Positions 11,579 to 20,918 of a stretch of DNA of 64,000 nucleotides are shown piece after piece. Source of the DNA: Brevipalpus yothersi. Taxonomy: Eukaryota; Arthropoda; Arachnida; Trombidiformes; Tenuipalpidae. The number at the start of each line of letters is the position of its first letter. The first letter of the stretch is position 1. Position numbers and translations under genes: made by a program. A model generated the notes under the pieces. That model worked only from the letters and a program-made list of their open reading frames with translations, was not told where the DNA came from and ran no database searches. Where the stretch lies: NCBI GenBank assembly GCA_003956705.1, contig QZCP01000679.1, forward strand, positions 62,001 through 126,000, read 5' to 3'.

Positions 11579-11703
11579 CGAGGAACGAAAGAAAAATTGT
11601 CAGTAATGATGAGATTTCTGTGAACAAATTTGCTTTCTCTATATCCATTCGGCTTTCGAGAAGAAAGTTTCGTCGCTTTTCTCGCTTTTCCTGCTTTTTT
11701 TAA
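11579..11703 (+). repeat. diverged direct repeat, left unit
   Basis: This stretch starts GAGGAACGAAAGAAAAATTG and is recognisably related to 12400-12530. Both contain a TCAGTAAT block, a TGTGAACAAATTT block and a pyrimidine-rich end. The two units flank the 0.7-kb repeat core. Confidence 0.6.
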
Positions 11704-11709
11704 CCATAT

Positions 11710-12409
11710 GGTAGAGATGTTGTAACATGCTGTGTGGAGTTTGTGCTTGGTTTATGGAACACTTCAAGACAATCAATCTCCAGAATTTTACATTAAATAA
11801 GGAAAACTGCGCATAATAAAAGTGAGAGTGAAAAACTGAAATAGATAAATAAAAGGATGTCCAGTAATGTGGCTATCTATCTAAGATGAGAAACGGAAGT
11901 GAAAGTATAATTTTGAAGAGATATGAAAGCCAAAAGCAAGACAATGTCCTCCCATTCATGATGGATAATTTTTCTCTCTTTGTGACAATTTTCACCAATT
12001 TTCACCTGGAGAATGTCATTCTACACGAAGAATGAATAAAATCGAATGAACATTATCACGTCCATCGGTTACATAGATTGAACGAAGGATGTATACCTCT
12101 TTGGAAGATAACTCTTACCTTTCACTTTAGCAATTCTAGGATCGAAAATCTTTAGTTCATCTGGATTGATCCATTCTATCGTTATGAATATTTGAAATTA
12201 CCACTATTTGGCAGAACTCGATCTGCATTGATGCTAGTGTGACTGCGAAGCACGATATGAATTCGGAGTCAAGTTGAGTTTGATTTCAACCCAATATTCC
12301 AAAGAGGTTGTTTTGTTCGTTCGACTAAATGAATTTATTGGAAGAGTATATTGGTGTCATATGGAACTTTTACAATTTCCAATTGGAACATCAGTAATTG
12401 AGGAACGAC
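11710..12409 (+). repeat. dispersed 0.7-kb repeat, copy 1
   Basis: This runs from GGTAGAGATGTTGTAA to TCAGTAATTGAGGAACGAC. It matches the reverse complement of 52323-53015 along nearly its whole length with scattered substitutions and small indels; by eye, identity is about 85-90%. No terminal inverted repeats and no long ORF are visible. It could be a non-autonomous transposable element or an old segmental copy. Confidence 0.8.
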
Positions 12410-12530
12410 AAAAAATTGTCAGTAATCATAAGATTCTTTTCTGTGAACAAATTTACTTTCCGTGTATCTATATGATTCGCAGGGAAAAAGTTGCCTCGCT
12501 TTCTTCACTTTTCTCGTTTTTTTCAGTTTC
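12400..12530 (+). repeat. diverged direct repeat, right unit
   Basis: This is the second copy of the unit at 11579-11703, about 820 bp downstream. Its first ten bases are also the end of the 0.7-kb repeat core. The layout (repeat, core, repeat) is LTR-like in form, but no LTR element features are seen. Confidence 0.55.
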
Positions 12531-12719
12531 GGTTACAGGAAAGAAATTGTTGAAAAATTTCCTAACTAATCGAATTTTGAAGCAATTTGTGAGTTTATAT
12601 TAGTCTGAGAATCGGCTTGATAAATATTTTCGATAAGTCCACTGAGCATCTATCTTTTTAAATGCTCATTTTCCCAATTCTGTGCTTCAATTTGAATTAA
12701 TATCTTTGACTCGCAGGCT

Positions 12720-13229
12720 TAGTAATCACAAGTTCCAAACTAATTTTGGATATCAGCTCCCGATTAAGTAGATTCCTAGCTTCACGGATCATTGACCATC
12801 TTTGGCGAATGAACATGGATCCTCAGCAAATTGTCTCGAAGCCTTAGACATTTTTTGGGCAGCATCACAAACTTCATTCACGGCTTCGGTCATTTTATCC
12901 CGAAAATCATCATTTTCTCTTGTGATCTACTCTCTATCAGTGATAAAATTTTCGGTTGCCTTCTCGACAGCGGCCACTCAAACTTGGGCTCGCTTATCGC
13001 TCGATGGGCCACATTGTTTTTTGTTTTCCTCATGTGAATTGACCAGAGTAGTAAGCTGAAACAAGAGGAAATATAGGATTTTTACATCCACATTCACAGA
13101 GTAACTCAAATTAATCAGTTTGGATGAGGCAGCGGATGTTGAAAATCAAAACATACACAAGAGAAAGTCTAGGTACACACCTGAAGAATTAATGGTGCCA
13201 ATATTTCTTCCACTGATCGTGTTTTGATA
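12720..13229 (-). pseudogene. alpha-catenin N-terminal fragment, broken
   Basis: Two exon-like pieces with their own splice signals read as the N-terminal region of alpha-catenin. 13181-13229 gives IKTRSVEEILAPLILQ before a GTGTGT donor. 12720-13055, after a TTTCAG acceptor, gives LTTLVNS, AVEKATENFI, FAEDPCS and, in another frame, MIREARNLL. The alpha-catenin equivalents are the vinculin-like first helices and the ADDPCSSVKRGNMVRAARALL region. It is broken by TGA at 12978-12980, TAG at 12927-12929, and a frameshift at about 12790-12805. Because intron boundaries are kept, it is a copy of genomic DNA rather than of mRNA. No further catenin exons are seen nearby. Confidence 0.72.
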
Positions 13230-13852
13230 CTAAATGCCACACACAACGTACACAAAAGCCTTACACACTTTAATTTTTTTTCTCTCTCTCTTAATTTCTT
13301 TTCAATAAAATTCAAATCGATGGCCCAATGGGCAAAGCCTATCAATTTCCAAATTTTTCAAATTTTTGGAGAGAACGAGAGAAAGAGAGAGAGGATAAAG
13401 TGGGAACGAGTATTATCATTTTTTAAAACCAGTACAATACTGTTTGAGAAAAAATACATCCCAACCAGTGTTGTATTGGTTTTTAGACGTTCTCCAAATC
13501 TGGGTTAACCCCAGTAGAAACATTGCTGTAATATCCGCAATGTTTAAGTCTATGAGTTGAAAACTTTTTTTTGGTCCGTGCAACCTGACTAACTATTCAG
13601 AGCGTCTATATTTCACAGGATACAATTTTATTTACATCGCTTCATTCAAAAATGAGACAGTTTTGGTGAGTAAACATGTTGCTCGGAGAATAGCGGAGCA
13701 CATTATCCCGTAGAAGACTCATGATCGGTGATTCAATATTTGTCCTAGTCAACAGAACTTGGGAATATCTTTCCTCAGCTAGATCGATGCAAACTGTTGG
13801 TGAAACTCTGGGGGATCAAGGAATAGAATTTTGCTGATTTGTGTGAATTAAA
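13230..13852. other. intergenic spacer
   Basis: This lies between the catenin remnant and the 3' end of GHITM. It contains short GA-rich runs near 13370-13395. No gene is supported. Confidence 0.45.
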
Positions 13853-15082
13853 CTACTTCTTTCTATTTCCATTCATCGCAAGAATCTGGACTATCCTGAT
13901 GAAAATGTTGACAGTATCCATAAATACAGACATAGCACTGAAAATAGAAGATTGGTATGAAAGAGTGCAACAGTTTTCCACACAAGGAAGTAGGTGGGAC
14001 AAGGTTCAGGTGCACTTACTTTGATACTGGGTCATAGGGTCTCATAGAATTGTAAGGAGTGTGCTCGGCCCTTCTGACGATTTTTTGAACATCGTAAAGC
14101 ATGAAAGCTGAGAAAAGAAGAAGTCCGCCATAGATAGAGATTGAATACAAGCTGGCACCAAGCGCTGTAGTTGGTGGGAAAAAGAGAGAGGCTGAAAAGT
14201 GAAAAAGAAAAGTTATAAGATAAAATGACAAAATAATGTTAGAGTGAAACGAATTATCGAATGAGATGCTCACCCATGGTAGCAGCGAAAACAGCTCCAA
14301 AACCCATGGCGAGAGGAGCTCCCATATTCAAGAATTTTTCACTTGGAGCACATATAGCAACGGTAGAAAGTGATGCTATGACTCCAGCAGTGATGAAAGC
14401 AGCTCGCATAATCAGAGGCCCACCAAAGATTGAGAGAGGGGCCATTAGTCCACCAATCAGGGCACTGTGGGTAAGCCAAGCCAATTGCTTCGAGCCAAAA
14501 CCAGGCTGATAAGGAATCGATTGTGCAACAGCACCAACTCCGATCAGAACAGCCATGGTACCAAGAATTGCCCAGATCGAGCCGGACGATGCCATTCTCA
14601 TTATGGTTGGACTATGAGTGGCTGCATAGGCGGAACTAGCGGCTACCACGATGCTAGCACCAAAATATCCGAAAGTAGCTCGAATCCTTTCTCTCACATA
14701 TTCAGGCCATAATCTGAGAGAAAAAAATTAAACGTTAATGAAGGTGATACAAGTACATTACGTAGTTACGTTTGTTTGTTACTTACGCTGCTCGATCGAT
14801 GGCTCCAGCTTGATTGGATAATCCTAGACCGTAGTAGCACAACGATGCTAATCCAAGAGCTGATCCACCAGCAAGTGCAGCTTTACCAAAAACAAATGGT
14901 GTACCTTCGGTAGGCCTTAGAATTCTCTCCTTCAAAGGAATACTTTCACTCTGCTGAATTCTTGTTGAACGAGCTTCACTTCTGAATAAGCTTTTCGGAG
15001 CAAAATTACTCCGGGCAACATCGTTCACCAACAAACGACGTGCTGACTGACAATTACGGAGTAAAGCTACAGCAAGCATCAT
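13853..15082 (-). CDS. GHITM: growth hormone-inducible transmembrane protein (GHITM/MICS1)
   Basis: GHITM is a Bax-inhibitor-1 family protein of the inner mitochondrial membrane that helps cristae structure and cytochrome c retention, and has been linked to H+/Ca2+ exchange. Four exons in phase, in transcript order 14787-15082, 14274-14713, 14020-14191 and 13853-13937, encode 330 residues. The N-terminus is Arg/Ser-rich with few acids, as for a mitochondrial presequence. Six or more hydrophobic helices follow, with family motifs YVRERIRATFGYFGAS, LPGSKQLAW-like PGFGSKQLAWLTHSAL, FMLYDVQKIVRRAEH and PYDPVS. The end, FMDTVNIFIRIV then GNRKK, matches the GHITM C-terminus closely. The intact retrotransposon begins about 290 bp upstream of its start. 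Confidence 0.92.
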
Positions 15083-15369
15083 GAGAACATTAAATTAAAT
15101 CACAATTTAGACGAATAAAATCAATGAACACTTCATTTTAATCATCAAGAAACCCCAATCAAAATCACACAATTCAGCTTCAACAAAATTTTCAAAACAT
15201 AAACAGAGTGAATATTCTAGAAAATGCGTTTCAAACTCGCGATGAAAGTTTCTTGCCCTCTGGTGGCCAATGTGATTGGAAAGTTCAGTTCATTTTTATC
15301 GAAAAATTCAATTAATTAATTAATTAGTCAACCTTTTAATTAAGTTTTGAGTTCAAAATCGCCTCTATC
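15083..15369. promoter_or_regulatory. GHITM upstream region / LINE 5' leader
   Basis: This 287-bp stretch holds the GHITM promoter and the retrotransposon 5' leader, with the boundary unclear. A CCCTCTGGTGGCC block at 15256-15268 resembles the CTCF core. I could not find a target-site duplication. Confidence 0.4.
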
Positions 15370-16905
15370 ATGAACGTGTCAAGAACCTCCAATGACAGTA
15401 TGGTCTCGGACGGTCTCGACGAGTGTCTGGCCAGTGTCATACCCCAGCCTCAAGCCCCACTCACTTTTGCCCAAGCTGCTTCCTCCGCGCCTACCTCATC
15501 TCGACCATCATCAACACCAATCCGCACATATTCACGTCGCAACAATCCCATCACTCCACAAAGTAGCCATCTCACACCATTACACCCTCCTGATATCTCA
15601 CCTGTCTCACCATCACGATCATTGCTGGAGTCACCATCATCAAATGGATCCCCAACAATCATTGAAGACACCATCGATCACACACCAGCCTCAACCGATG
15701 CACAGCAATTCGAATCTCTTCTCAAATCAATGGTAAATGAAAAAATACAAATTGAATCTCTTACATCCATCGACCTCTTGGTCCTGATTAGCCTCAGTGT
15801 GGCTCTATCCAAAAGCCACTCTGAATTTGTTACTTCTTCGAAGCTGAAAATGACTGCCACTAGAAAAAATCGTATTGAAATCGTTGCCCACAATCTATCA
15901 ATCCTCCTCCAAGCAGTTGAAACCAAACTTTCCAACCCACCTGAAAGTGAGAAAGATTCCGAAGATAATGAGGGCCAGAGCAGCGATTCACCACCTCATG
16001 ATAACAACTCTTCACCTAATCTAACACCAGATGCCTTACCCGCTAATGCAATCTCTAGTTTTGAAAATATTATTAAAGAAAATTGTTTCATGAGGAAAAG
16101 ATTAGCTCGTATTGAGCGAGAAAATGGAATCAATATTAGAGATATTCCGAATCATGAAGGAGTTTGGGGTCGAGAATATACTTTTCACTCTAATCTTAAT
16201 TGCTGCTCGGGCACCATTTCCATTCGAGGTCTTTCTTCTCAAGCTAAAGAAGAGATCATGAGATTAGCAAAATCCCTTCCTAGAATTTTTGCTAGCTGGA
16301 GAGCCAACATCATCGTCCTCGACAGCATCTGTGTTTGCCAAGGACAGGCCAATAGCTGCCCTGTTCTTGAAGCGGTCAATACGATCGCTGAGAAATTCCC
16401 AAGCTCCAACCCAAAATTCTCTAGAAAATTTCTTCCCAGAGTTAAGGTCACAGTTGACTGCGAAAATGTCAATCCGGATGATGCCTGGAGCCTCATCTGC
16501 GAAGCAAACCACGAACACAGCGATACTCTCAATTCCTCTCCCAAGCTAATCACCTCATGGTCAAATGCCGCTAGAAACACCAAAACCTTTATCTTTGAAG
16601 TCGAAGCTAACTGCCGCCACTTGCTCGCAGGAAGAAATTTCAAAACTCGAGATAAACAAATCCAAATCAGAGACTCTATTTATGTACCGATTTGCAAGAA
16701 ATGTTCAAAACTCGGGCACATACAATCACAATGCACCAATCCACCAGCGCCTGAAGGTAGATCTCGCCAATGTCTCTCTTGCCCCAATGCCAATCATCAT
16801 CCTCTCGATCTGAAATGTACAACTCGTGACCGCATTATTCGTTCCAAACTCGCTCGCATTGATTATGGCGAAAAATATCGCCATAAAATTATTTTATGGC
16901 AATAG
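15370..16905 (+). CDS. LINE ORF1 (gag-like nucleic acid chaperone)
   Basis: This 511-residue protein has a Ser/Pro/Thr-rich, disordered N-terminal half and a more structured middle from about residue 230. Near its C-terminus are zinc knuckles: CKKCSKLGHIQSQC is a canonical CX2CX4HX4C, and CLSCPNANHHPLDLKC is a second, looser one. This is the layout of ORF1 proteins in Jockey/R1-like elements, which bind element RNA and help form the ribonucleoprotein. The ATG at 15370 opens the frame, and the stop lies inside the start of ORF2, giving a 41-nt overlap. Confidence 0.85.
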   Translation: MNVSRTSNDSMVSDGLDECLASVIPQPQAPLTFAQAASSAPTSSRPSSTPIRTYSRRNNPITPQSSHLTPLHPPDISPVSPSRSLLESPSSNGSPTIIEDTIDHTPASTDAQQFESLLKSMVNEKIQIESLTSIDLLVLISLSVALSKSHSEFVTSSKLKMTATRKNRIEIVAHNLSILLQAVETKLSNPPESEKDSEDNEGQSSDSPPHDNNSSPNLTPDALPANAISSFENIIKENCFMRKRLARIERENGINIRDIPNHEGVWGREYTFHSNLNCCSGTISIRGLSSQAKEEIMRLAKSLPRIFASWRANIIVLDSICVCQGQANSCPVLEAVNTIAEKFPSSNPKFSRKFLPRVKVTVDCENVNPDDAWSLICEANHEHSDTLNSSPKLITSWSNAARNTKTFIFEVEANCRHLLAGRNFKTRDKQIQIRDSIYVPICKKCSKLGHIQSQCTNPPAPEGRSRQCLSCPNANHHPLDLKCTTRDRIIRSKLARIDYGEKYRHKIILWQ

Positions 16906-19900
16906 TCAAAGAAGCAGAAAGTCAATCGAAGCCCTCAACAATCTACTAACCACCTATCAACCTACCATCTGCATCATCACCGAATACACACCCAACGACC
17001 ACCCAACCAACTATGTGAAAATTCAGTTCCCGAACAGTAACAATTCGCTATCAGCCATATTCATCAACTCCATAATGAGGGTTTCTTGTCACTTCTTCGA
17101 TAAAAATCTCAACTCTTGCTTCATCCTCCTCAGCAACTTATCAATGCTCATCTGTGCAGTTTACATACCGAGCGGCTATTCACCCAAGCGTTTCGCAAAA
17201 AACTTGTACAGCATCCTTGCCAAATGCAAAGTCTTCAACACCAACACAACAATAATGTGCGGCGATTTCAACGCCGACACCTTACCAAGTATTTCCACCA
17301 CTGTATCGCAGTCAGCAGTCAAAGGTGCTATTTTAAAAAATTTCCTCACTGCACAAGACATGAAATCCAACTCATCTGAATGGACATTCAGTACCAATCT
17401 AGGCTCAACTCACTGCCTTGATCATGTATGTATCGACTCGCACTCGTTAGATCACTTCTCTCACAACATTTACTTCGATATCCATAGCGATCATAGACTC
17501 AGCTTTACTACTATTTCATTAACAATTAAACACTCCCCCAGTTTCACCATTAACACTAGCTACATTAACTCCACATACTCACAGCTTATCAACTCCACCT
17601 TCCCATGCTCTGTAATCAAATTAGGACAACTTGAAGAAGAACTCATTCATCACAGAATTATTCCAATCAAATTCAACTCAACCAGTAATCATAACCTAGG
17701 CGATAATTTAGCTAGACTCATTCCAAAATCTAGATGCTACTCATTTAACGATCTCCCCAATCAACTAAAATCCATGATAAATGAGCTTTCTAATAATTTG
17801 ATGAATGAGTTACTCTTCAAAAACATACTAGCTGAATCCGAAGATAGACAAAATATTCGAAAAAATCCATGGCCAGTCATTAGAAAAATCACTCATAGTC
17901 TAAAAATAAAAAACCTCATAGCCTCTACTGAGCCAGAACATATGTTAGAACTCGAGCTAAACCGTTGTAAACTCGCCGATACATTCACTATTTCTGAACT
18001 TCCGATGAAGAACACATACATACCTGACTCTCCAATAATACTACATGAAGATACAGTGAAGGAATACCTAAATAAGACAGTCAGCAACACTAAATTTATG
18101 CCCAACAAGCTCTTCTACCAAGACTGCAATATTTTTCCCACCTTCATGAACGCTATCAACGCAGCTTGGTCAAATGCAATCTTTCCAGCTGAATGGGCCA
18201 TCGGATGCGCCACTGCGATTCCAAAGAGAGACTCCTCTAAAATTCGAATGATTGTCTCTCAGCATCCTGCTGGAATGACACTCCAAGCTCTCATCGCTGA
18301 AGAACTCAACTCCACCATCTGTGGTATTGCTGATAGCGACCTGGAACTTCAGTTCGCCTTCATCCCTGATCGTGGAGTAGCGGAGGCTATATTCTTCTTC
18401 CATCGTTTATGCGCAGATATCACAACCAGATCTAGATACTTGATGGTTGATCTCGACGTTGAGGGAGCCTTCGACAGAGCCGAATGGATAATCATAGAAG
18501 AAACCCTTGAATTCTACCACGTCAGCCCTAGGTGTATAAATCTCATTATGTCATATCTGAAGAACTTCACTGTATGGTACCTAGTTGATAAGCAAATCAA
18601 AGGAAAAAGAATAATTAGAGGTGTACCTCAAGGTAGTATCTTGGGTCCTCTCCTATGGACACTCATTACGGCCCGAATTATCAGAGAACTAAAATCACTT
18701 CAGAAAAAAGTCCTATTCAAATTTCTATTCTATGCTGACGATCTTAAGATTCTAATAGAAGGTAACAACATTAGATATTACGATCAAATAATCAAAAGGA
18801 TCAGCGAAATCTTTTCCAGATTCAAACTTAGCTTAAACCTATCTAAAACCAAGTTTCATGGTCGTAATCCTCACCAAGGGTGCAACATATATAGCTACAC
18901 CAACTCTCCGCACATAAACCTCTTAGGCTGCCGATACTCACCTCAGATAAGAAGAGTTCATCTTTTTTGGCAAAAATTCAAATATCAATCAATCAATTTA
19001 GCCACCTCTCTTGCCCCATACATCTATAACCTTAGCAAAATATCACCGGATTTAAAAAACATCCTCATCACTCAGTGCATCTTCTCAACGCACACGCATA
19101 TCTTACCGATGATTCTTGATTCCTCTCCCTTCGAGGCAGCTTTCGAAAGCATATGGAGTCTGGAAGGCTCCATCATCAATTGCTGGTTCCCTAGAGGTGA
19201 ACTAATCTCTAAATCCTTACCAATCGTTCACACCGATCTACTCACCATCAAACTTCTCACCAGCACCCTACTCACCATTGTCACCAATACAACCGCTTTC
19301 GAACACCATAAAACCCTAAAAGCATTCATATCACAAGACATCATTAAGAAATGGTACAGCCGCGGCAAGCTTAGATATCTCCCCTCAACGGTGATCAACC
19401 TTTGTACAACTAACACCTCAACATCGATTAAAGTAGCCACTAAAGTGTTTCAGCACAGAAACGAACTCAGAGCACTCTTGTACCGTAGCAACACCATCCA
19501 ACGATGGTGTATATCTTTCAAAAATCGAACCCCAGCCTTTGACCTGTGTCGCATTGGAATTGCGACTGTCATCTCCAAAATTGCGTCACTCTACCCAAAC
19601 GAATCAATCATGCTCATATCAAATGATAACTCTATCACGAGACATGGGGGATGCCTGGACGTATGGCACCAACCTAACATGGGTAACATCTATATCAGAA
19701 TATCTGAGCTACCAATCCATGTCTATACTAATCAATTCACGGAGAATTGGACAAGCACAGATATATTCGAAGCCCTAGACTTCATAGGAAACACGGAAAT
19801 CAATTCAATAATAGAAAACTATGTCATGTCCCACTGTAATAGATTGTGGAACAAACATAGACTCGACCAATTCCTCGACTTCGAAACGTGGTTACAGTTT

Positions 19901-20224
19901 AGAAAATTCAAAAGCTGTTGGCCAAAAATCTCTACCATCCGTATCCTATTCAATTACTTCCACCCAACAACAATTGATTGCTCCTGTCCTGATAATGGTA
20001 TTGTACACTATCTCTCAAAATGCCCAAACACCCACCACATCCGAAAAAATACGTCCCCGTTACTCCTCGACTATCTTCATAGATGTAATATCTTCAATAG
20101 ATTCATCCCCTTTTCGAGAAACACAATTATATACGATTTCTTTCACTATTGCTCCTCTATATACCCACTCCTAAAAGCAAAATCCCCAATTTTCAATGAT
20201 AATCCTAACCTTCCTTCCCTGTAG
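16865..20224 (+). CDS. LINE ORF2: apurinic-like endonuclease and reverse transcriptase
   Basis: From the ATG at 16865 the protein has 1119 residues; the frame continues upstream to a GTG at 16826. The N-terminal endonuclease has an ITEY glutamate motif, GDFNAD and SDHRL. The RT domain follows: KIRMIVSQ, FIPDRGVAEAI, DLDVEGAFDRAEW (motif A), GVPQGSILGPLLW (B), FLFYADDLKIL (catalytic YADD, C) and LLGC (E). The C-terminus has a CSCPDNGIVHYLSKCP zinc knuckle, as in R1/Jockey-like elements. No frameshift or stop is seen, so the enzyme may be functional. The overlap with ORF1 implies reinitiation or ribosomal coupling. Confidence 0.92.
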   Translation: MAKNIAIKLFYGNSQRSRKSIEALNNLLTTYQPTICIITEYTPNDHPTNYVKIQFPNSNNSLSAIFINSIMRVSCHFFDKNLNSCFILLSNLSMLICAVYIPSGYSPKRFAKNLYSILAKCKVFNTNTTIMCGDFNADTLPSISTTVSQSAVKGAILKNFLTAQDMKSNSSEWTFSTNLGSTHCLDHVCIDSHSLDHFSHNIYFDIHSDHRLSFTTISLTIKHSPSFTINTSYINSTYSQLINSTFPCSVIKLGQLEEELIHHRIIPIKFNSTSNHNLGDNLARLIPKSRCYSFNDLPNQLKSMINELSNNLMNELLFKNILAESEDRQNIRKNPWPVIRKITHSLKIKNLIASTEPEHMLELELNRCKLADTFTISELPMKNTYIPDSPIILHEDTVKEYLNKTVSNTKFMPNKLFYQDCNIFPTFMNAINAAWSNAIFPAEWAIGCATAIPKRDSSKIRMIVSQHPAGMTLQALIAEELNSTICGIADSDLELQFAFIPDRGVAEAIFFFHRLCADITTRSRYLMVDLDVEGAFDRAEWIIIEETLEFYHVSPRCINLIMSYLKNFTVWYLVDKQIKGKRIIRGVPQGSILGPLLWTLITARIIRELKSLQKKVLFKFLFYADDLKILIEGNNIRYYDQIIKRISEIFSRFKLSLNLSKTKFHGRNPHQGCNIYSYTNSPHINLLGCRYSPQIRRVHLFWQKFKYQSINLATSLAPYIYNLSKISPDLKNILITQCIFSTHTHILPMILDSSPFEAAFESIWSLEGSIINCWFPRGELISKSLPIVHTDLLTIKLLTSTLLTIVTNTTAFEHHKTLKAFISQDIIKKWYSRGKLRYLPSTVINLCTTNTSTSIKVATKVFQHRNELRALLYRSNTIQRWCISFKNRTPAFDLCRIGIATVISKIASLYPNESIMLISNDNSITRHGGCLDVWHQPNMGNIYIRISELPIHVYTNQFTENWTSTDIFEALDFIGNTEINSIIENYVMSHCNRLWNKHRLDQFLDFETWLQFRKFKSCWPKISTIRILFNYFHPTTIDCSCPDNGIVHYLSKCPNTHHIRKNTSPLLLDYLHRCNIFNRFIPFSRNTIIYDFFHYCSSIYPLLKAKSPIFNDNPNLPSL

Positions 20225-20300
20225 CCAATATTTATGTACCTATGAACCTTCCACCTTCACTGGTGGCTTATGGTGTACCCACCAAGCATTATTAAAAAGT

Positions 20301-20918
20301 TCACACACACAAGTTCGAAGTGAGGTTAGATGAACTTTTTGGATCAAGTTATTTGTCGAATTTTTTCGATCCAATTTTGTGAGGTTAATGATGAAATTCA
20401 GTTGTAGCTTTGTATATTTGAAAATTTGTTCTCTAGAATGTCAGTTTGTGGATTGTGATATTATTATGAATGTACGTACATGTACGTGTATTTGCATGGG
20501 AATTTGTGGTGAGCCTTGACATTCTCATTGAGCAAGCCAAGTTGAAGTCGATAAAAAAGTATGGTGATGATTTAAATTGATGAGTATTTTTAGGCAATAA
20601 GTTGAAATATGTACTGATGATGAATTTTATAATGAACAAGTGAGAGAGACTAATTTTTCTATCATTTTCGAGCAAAAAACTGGAAGTTTTGTACCACGAT
20701 CAGTCAGAGCTAATAAAATGGTGATAGTAGAATACAAGTATATTAATAAAGAATAAGAAACGAAAATTCGTGTCAGTGGAGGAAAAATAGTTTTAATTAT
20801 CTATAATCATTCGAAGGTATGACAACAATATTAAACCTGCATATTTCTTTCTTACATTCTAGGGAAAATTTTGATTTCGTTACTTCTGAGCCAGTTGATC
20901 AAAAATAAGTAGATAGCT
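20301..20918. other. spacer and 3' UTR of WASP
   Basis: AT-rich, no gene supported. It probably contains the WASP 3' UTR on the minus strand. Confidence 0.45.

Larger units (their letters stand above)
15370..20300 (+). mobile_element. non-LTR retrotransposon (LINE), apparently full-length, both ORFs open
   Basis: Two overlapping ORFs in different frames encode a gag-like zinc-knuckle protein and an endonuclease/reverse-transcriptase polyprotein, the plan of the Jockey/R1/I-type LINEs. A short 3' tail follows ORF2, with a hairpin-like CTTCCACCTTCACTGGTGG and then AT- and CA-rich sequence (about 20235-20310). No poly(A) tail or clear target-site duplication could be found, so the ends are approximate. 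The open ORFs point to recent insertion. The copy lies between GHITM and WASP and is antisense to both. Confidence 0.88.

Noticed and set aside
12274..12603. 109-codon + strand frame overlapping repeat copy 1
   Set aside because: It spans the repeat core and the flanking direct repeat, has no recognisable domain, and the homologous part in copy 2 is not kept as a matching frame.
14261..14712. Plus-strand ORFs opposite GHITM
   Set aside because: Shadows of the well-supported minus-strand exon.
16239..16643. Minus-strand ORF opposite LINE ORF1
   Set aside because: Shadow frame; the + strand carries the zinc-knuckle protein.
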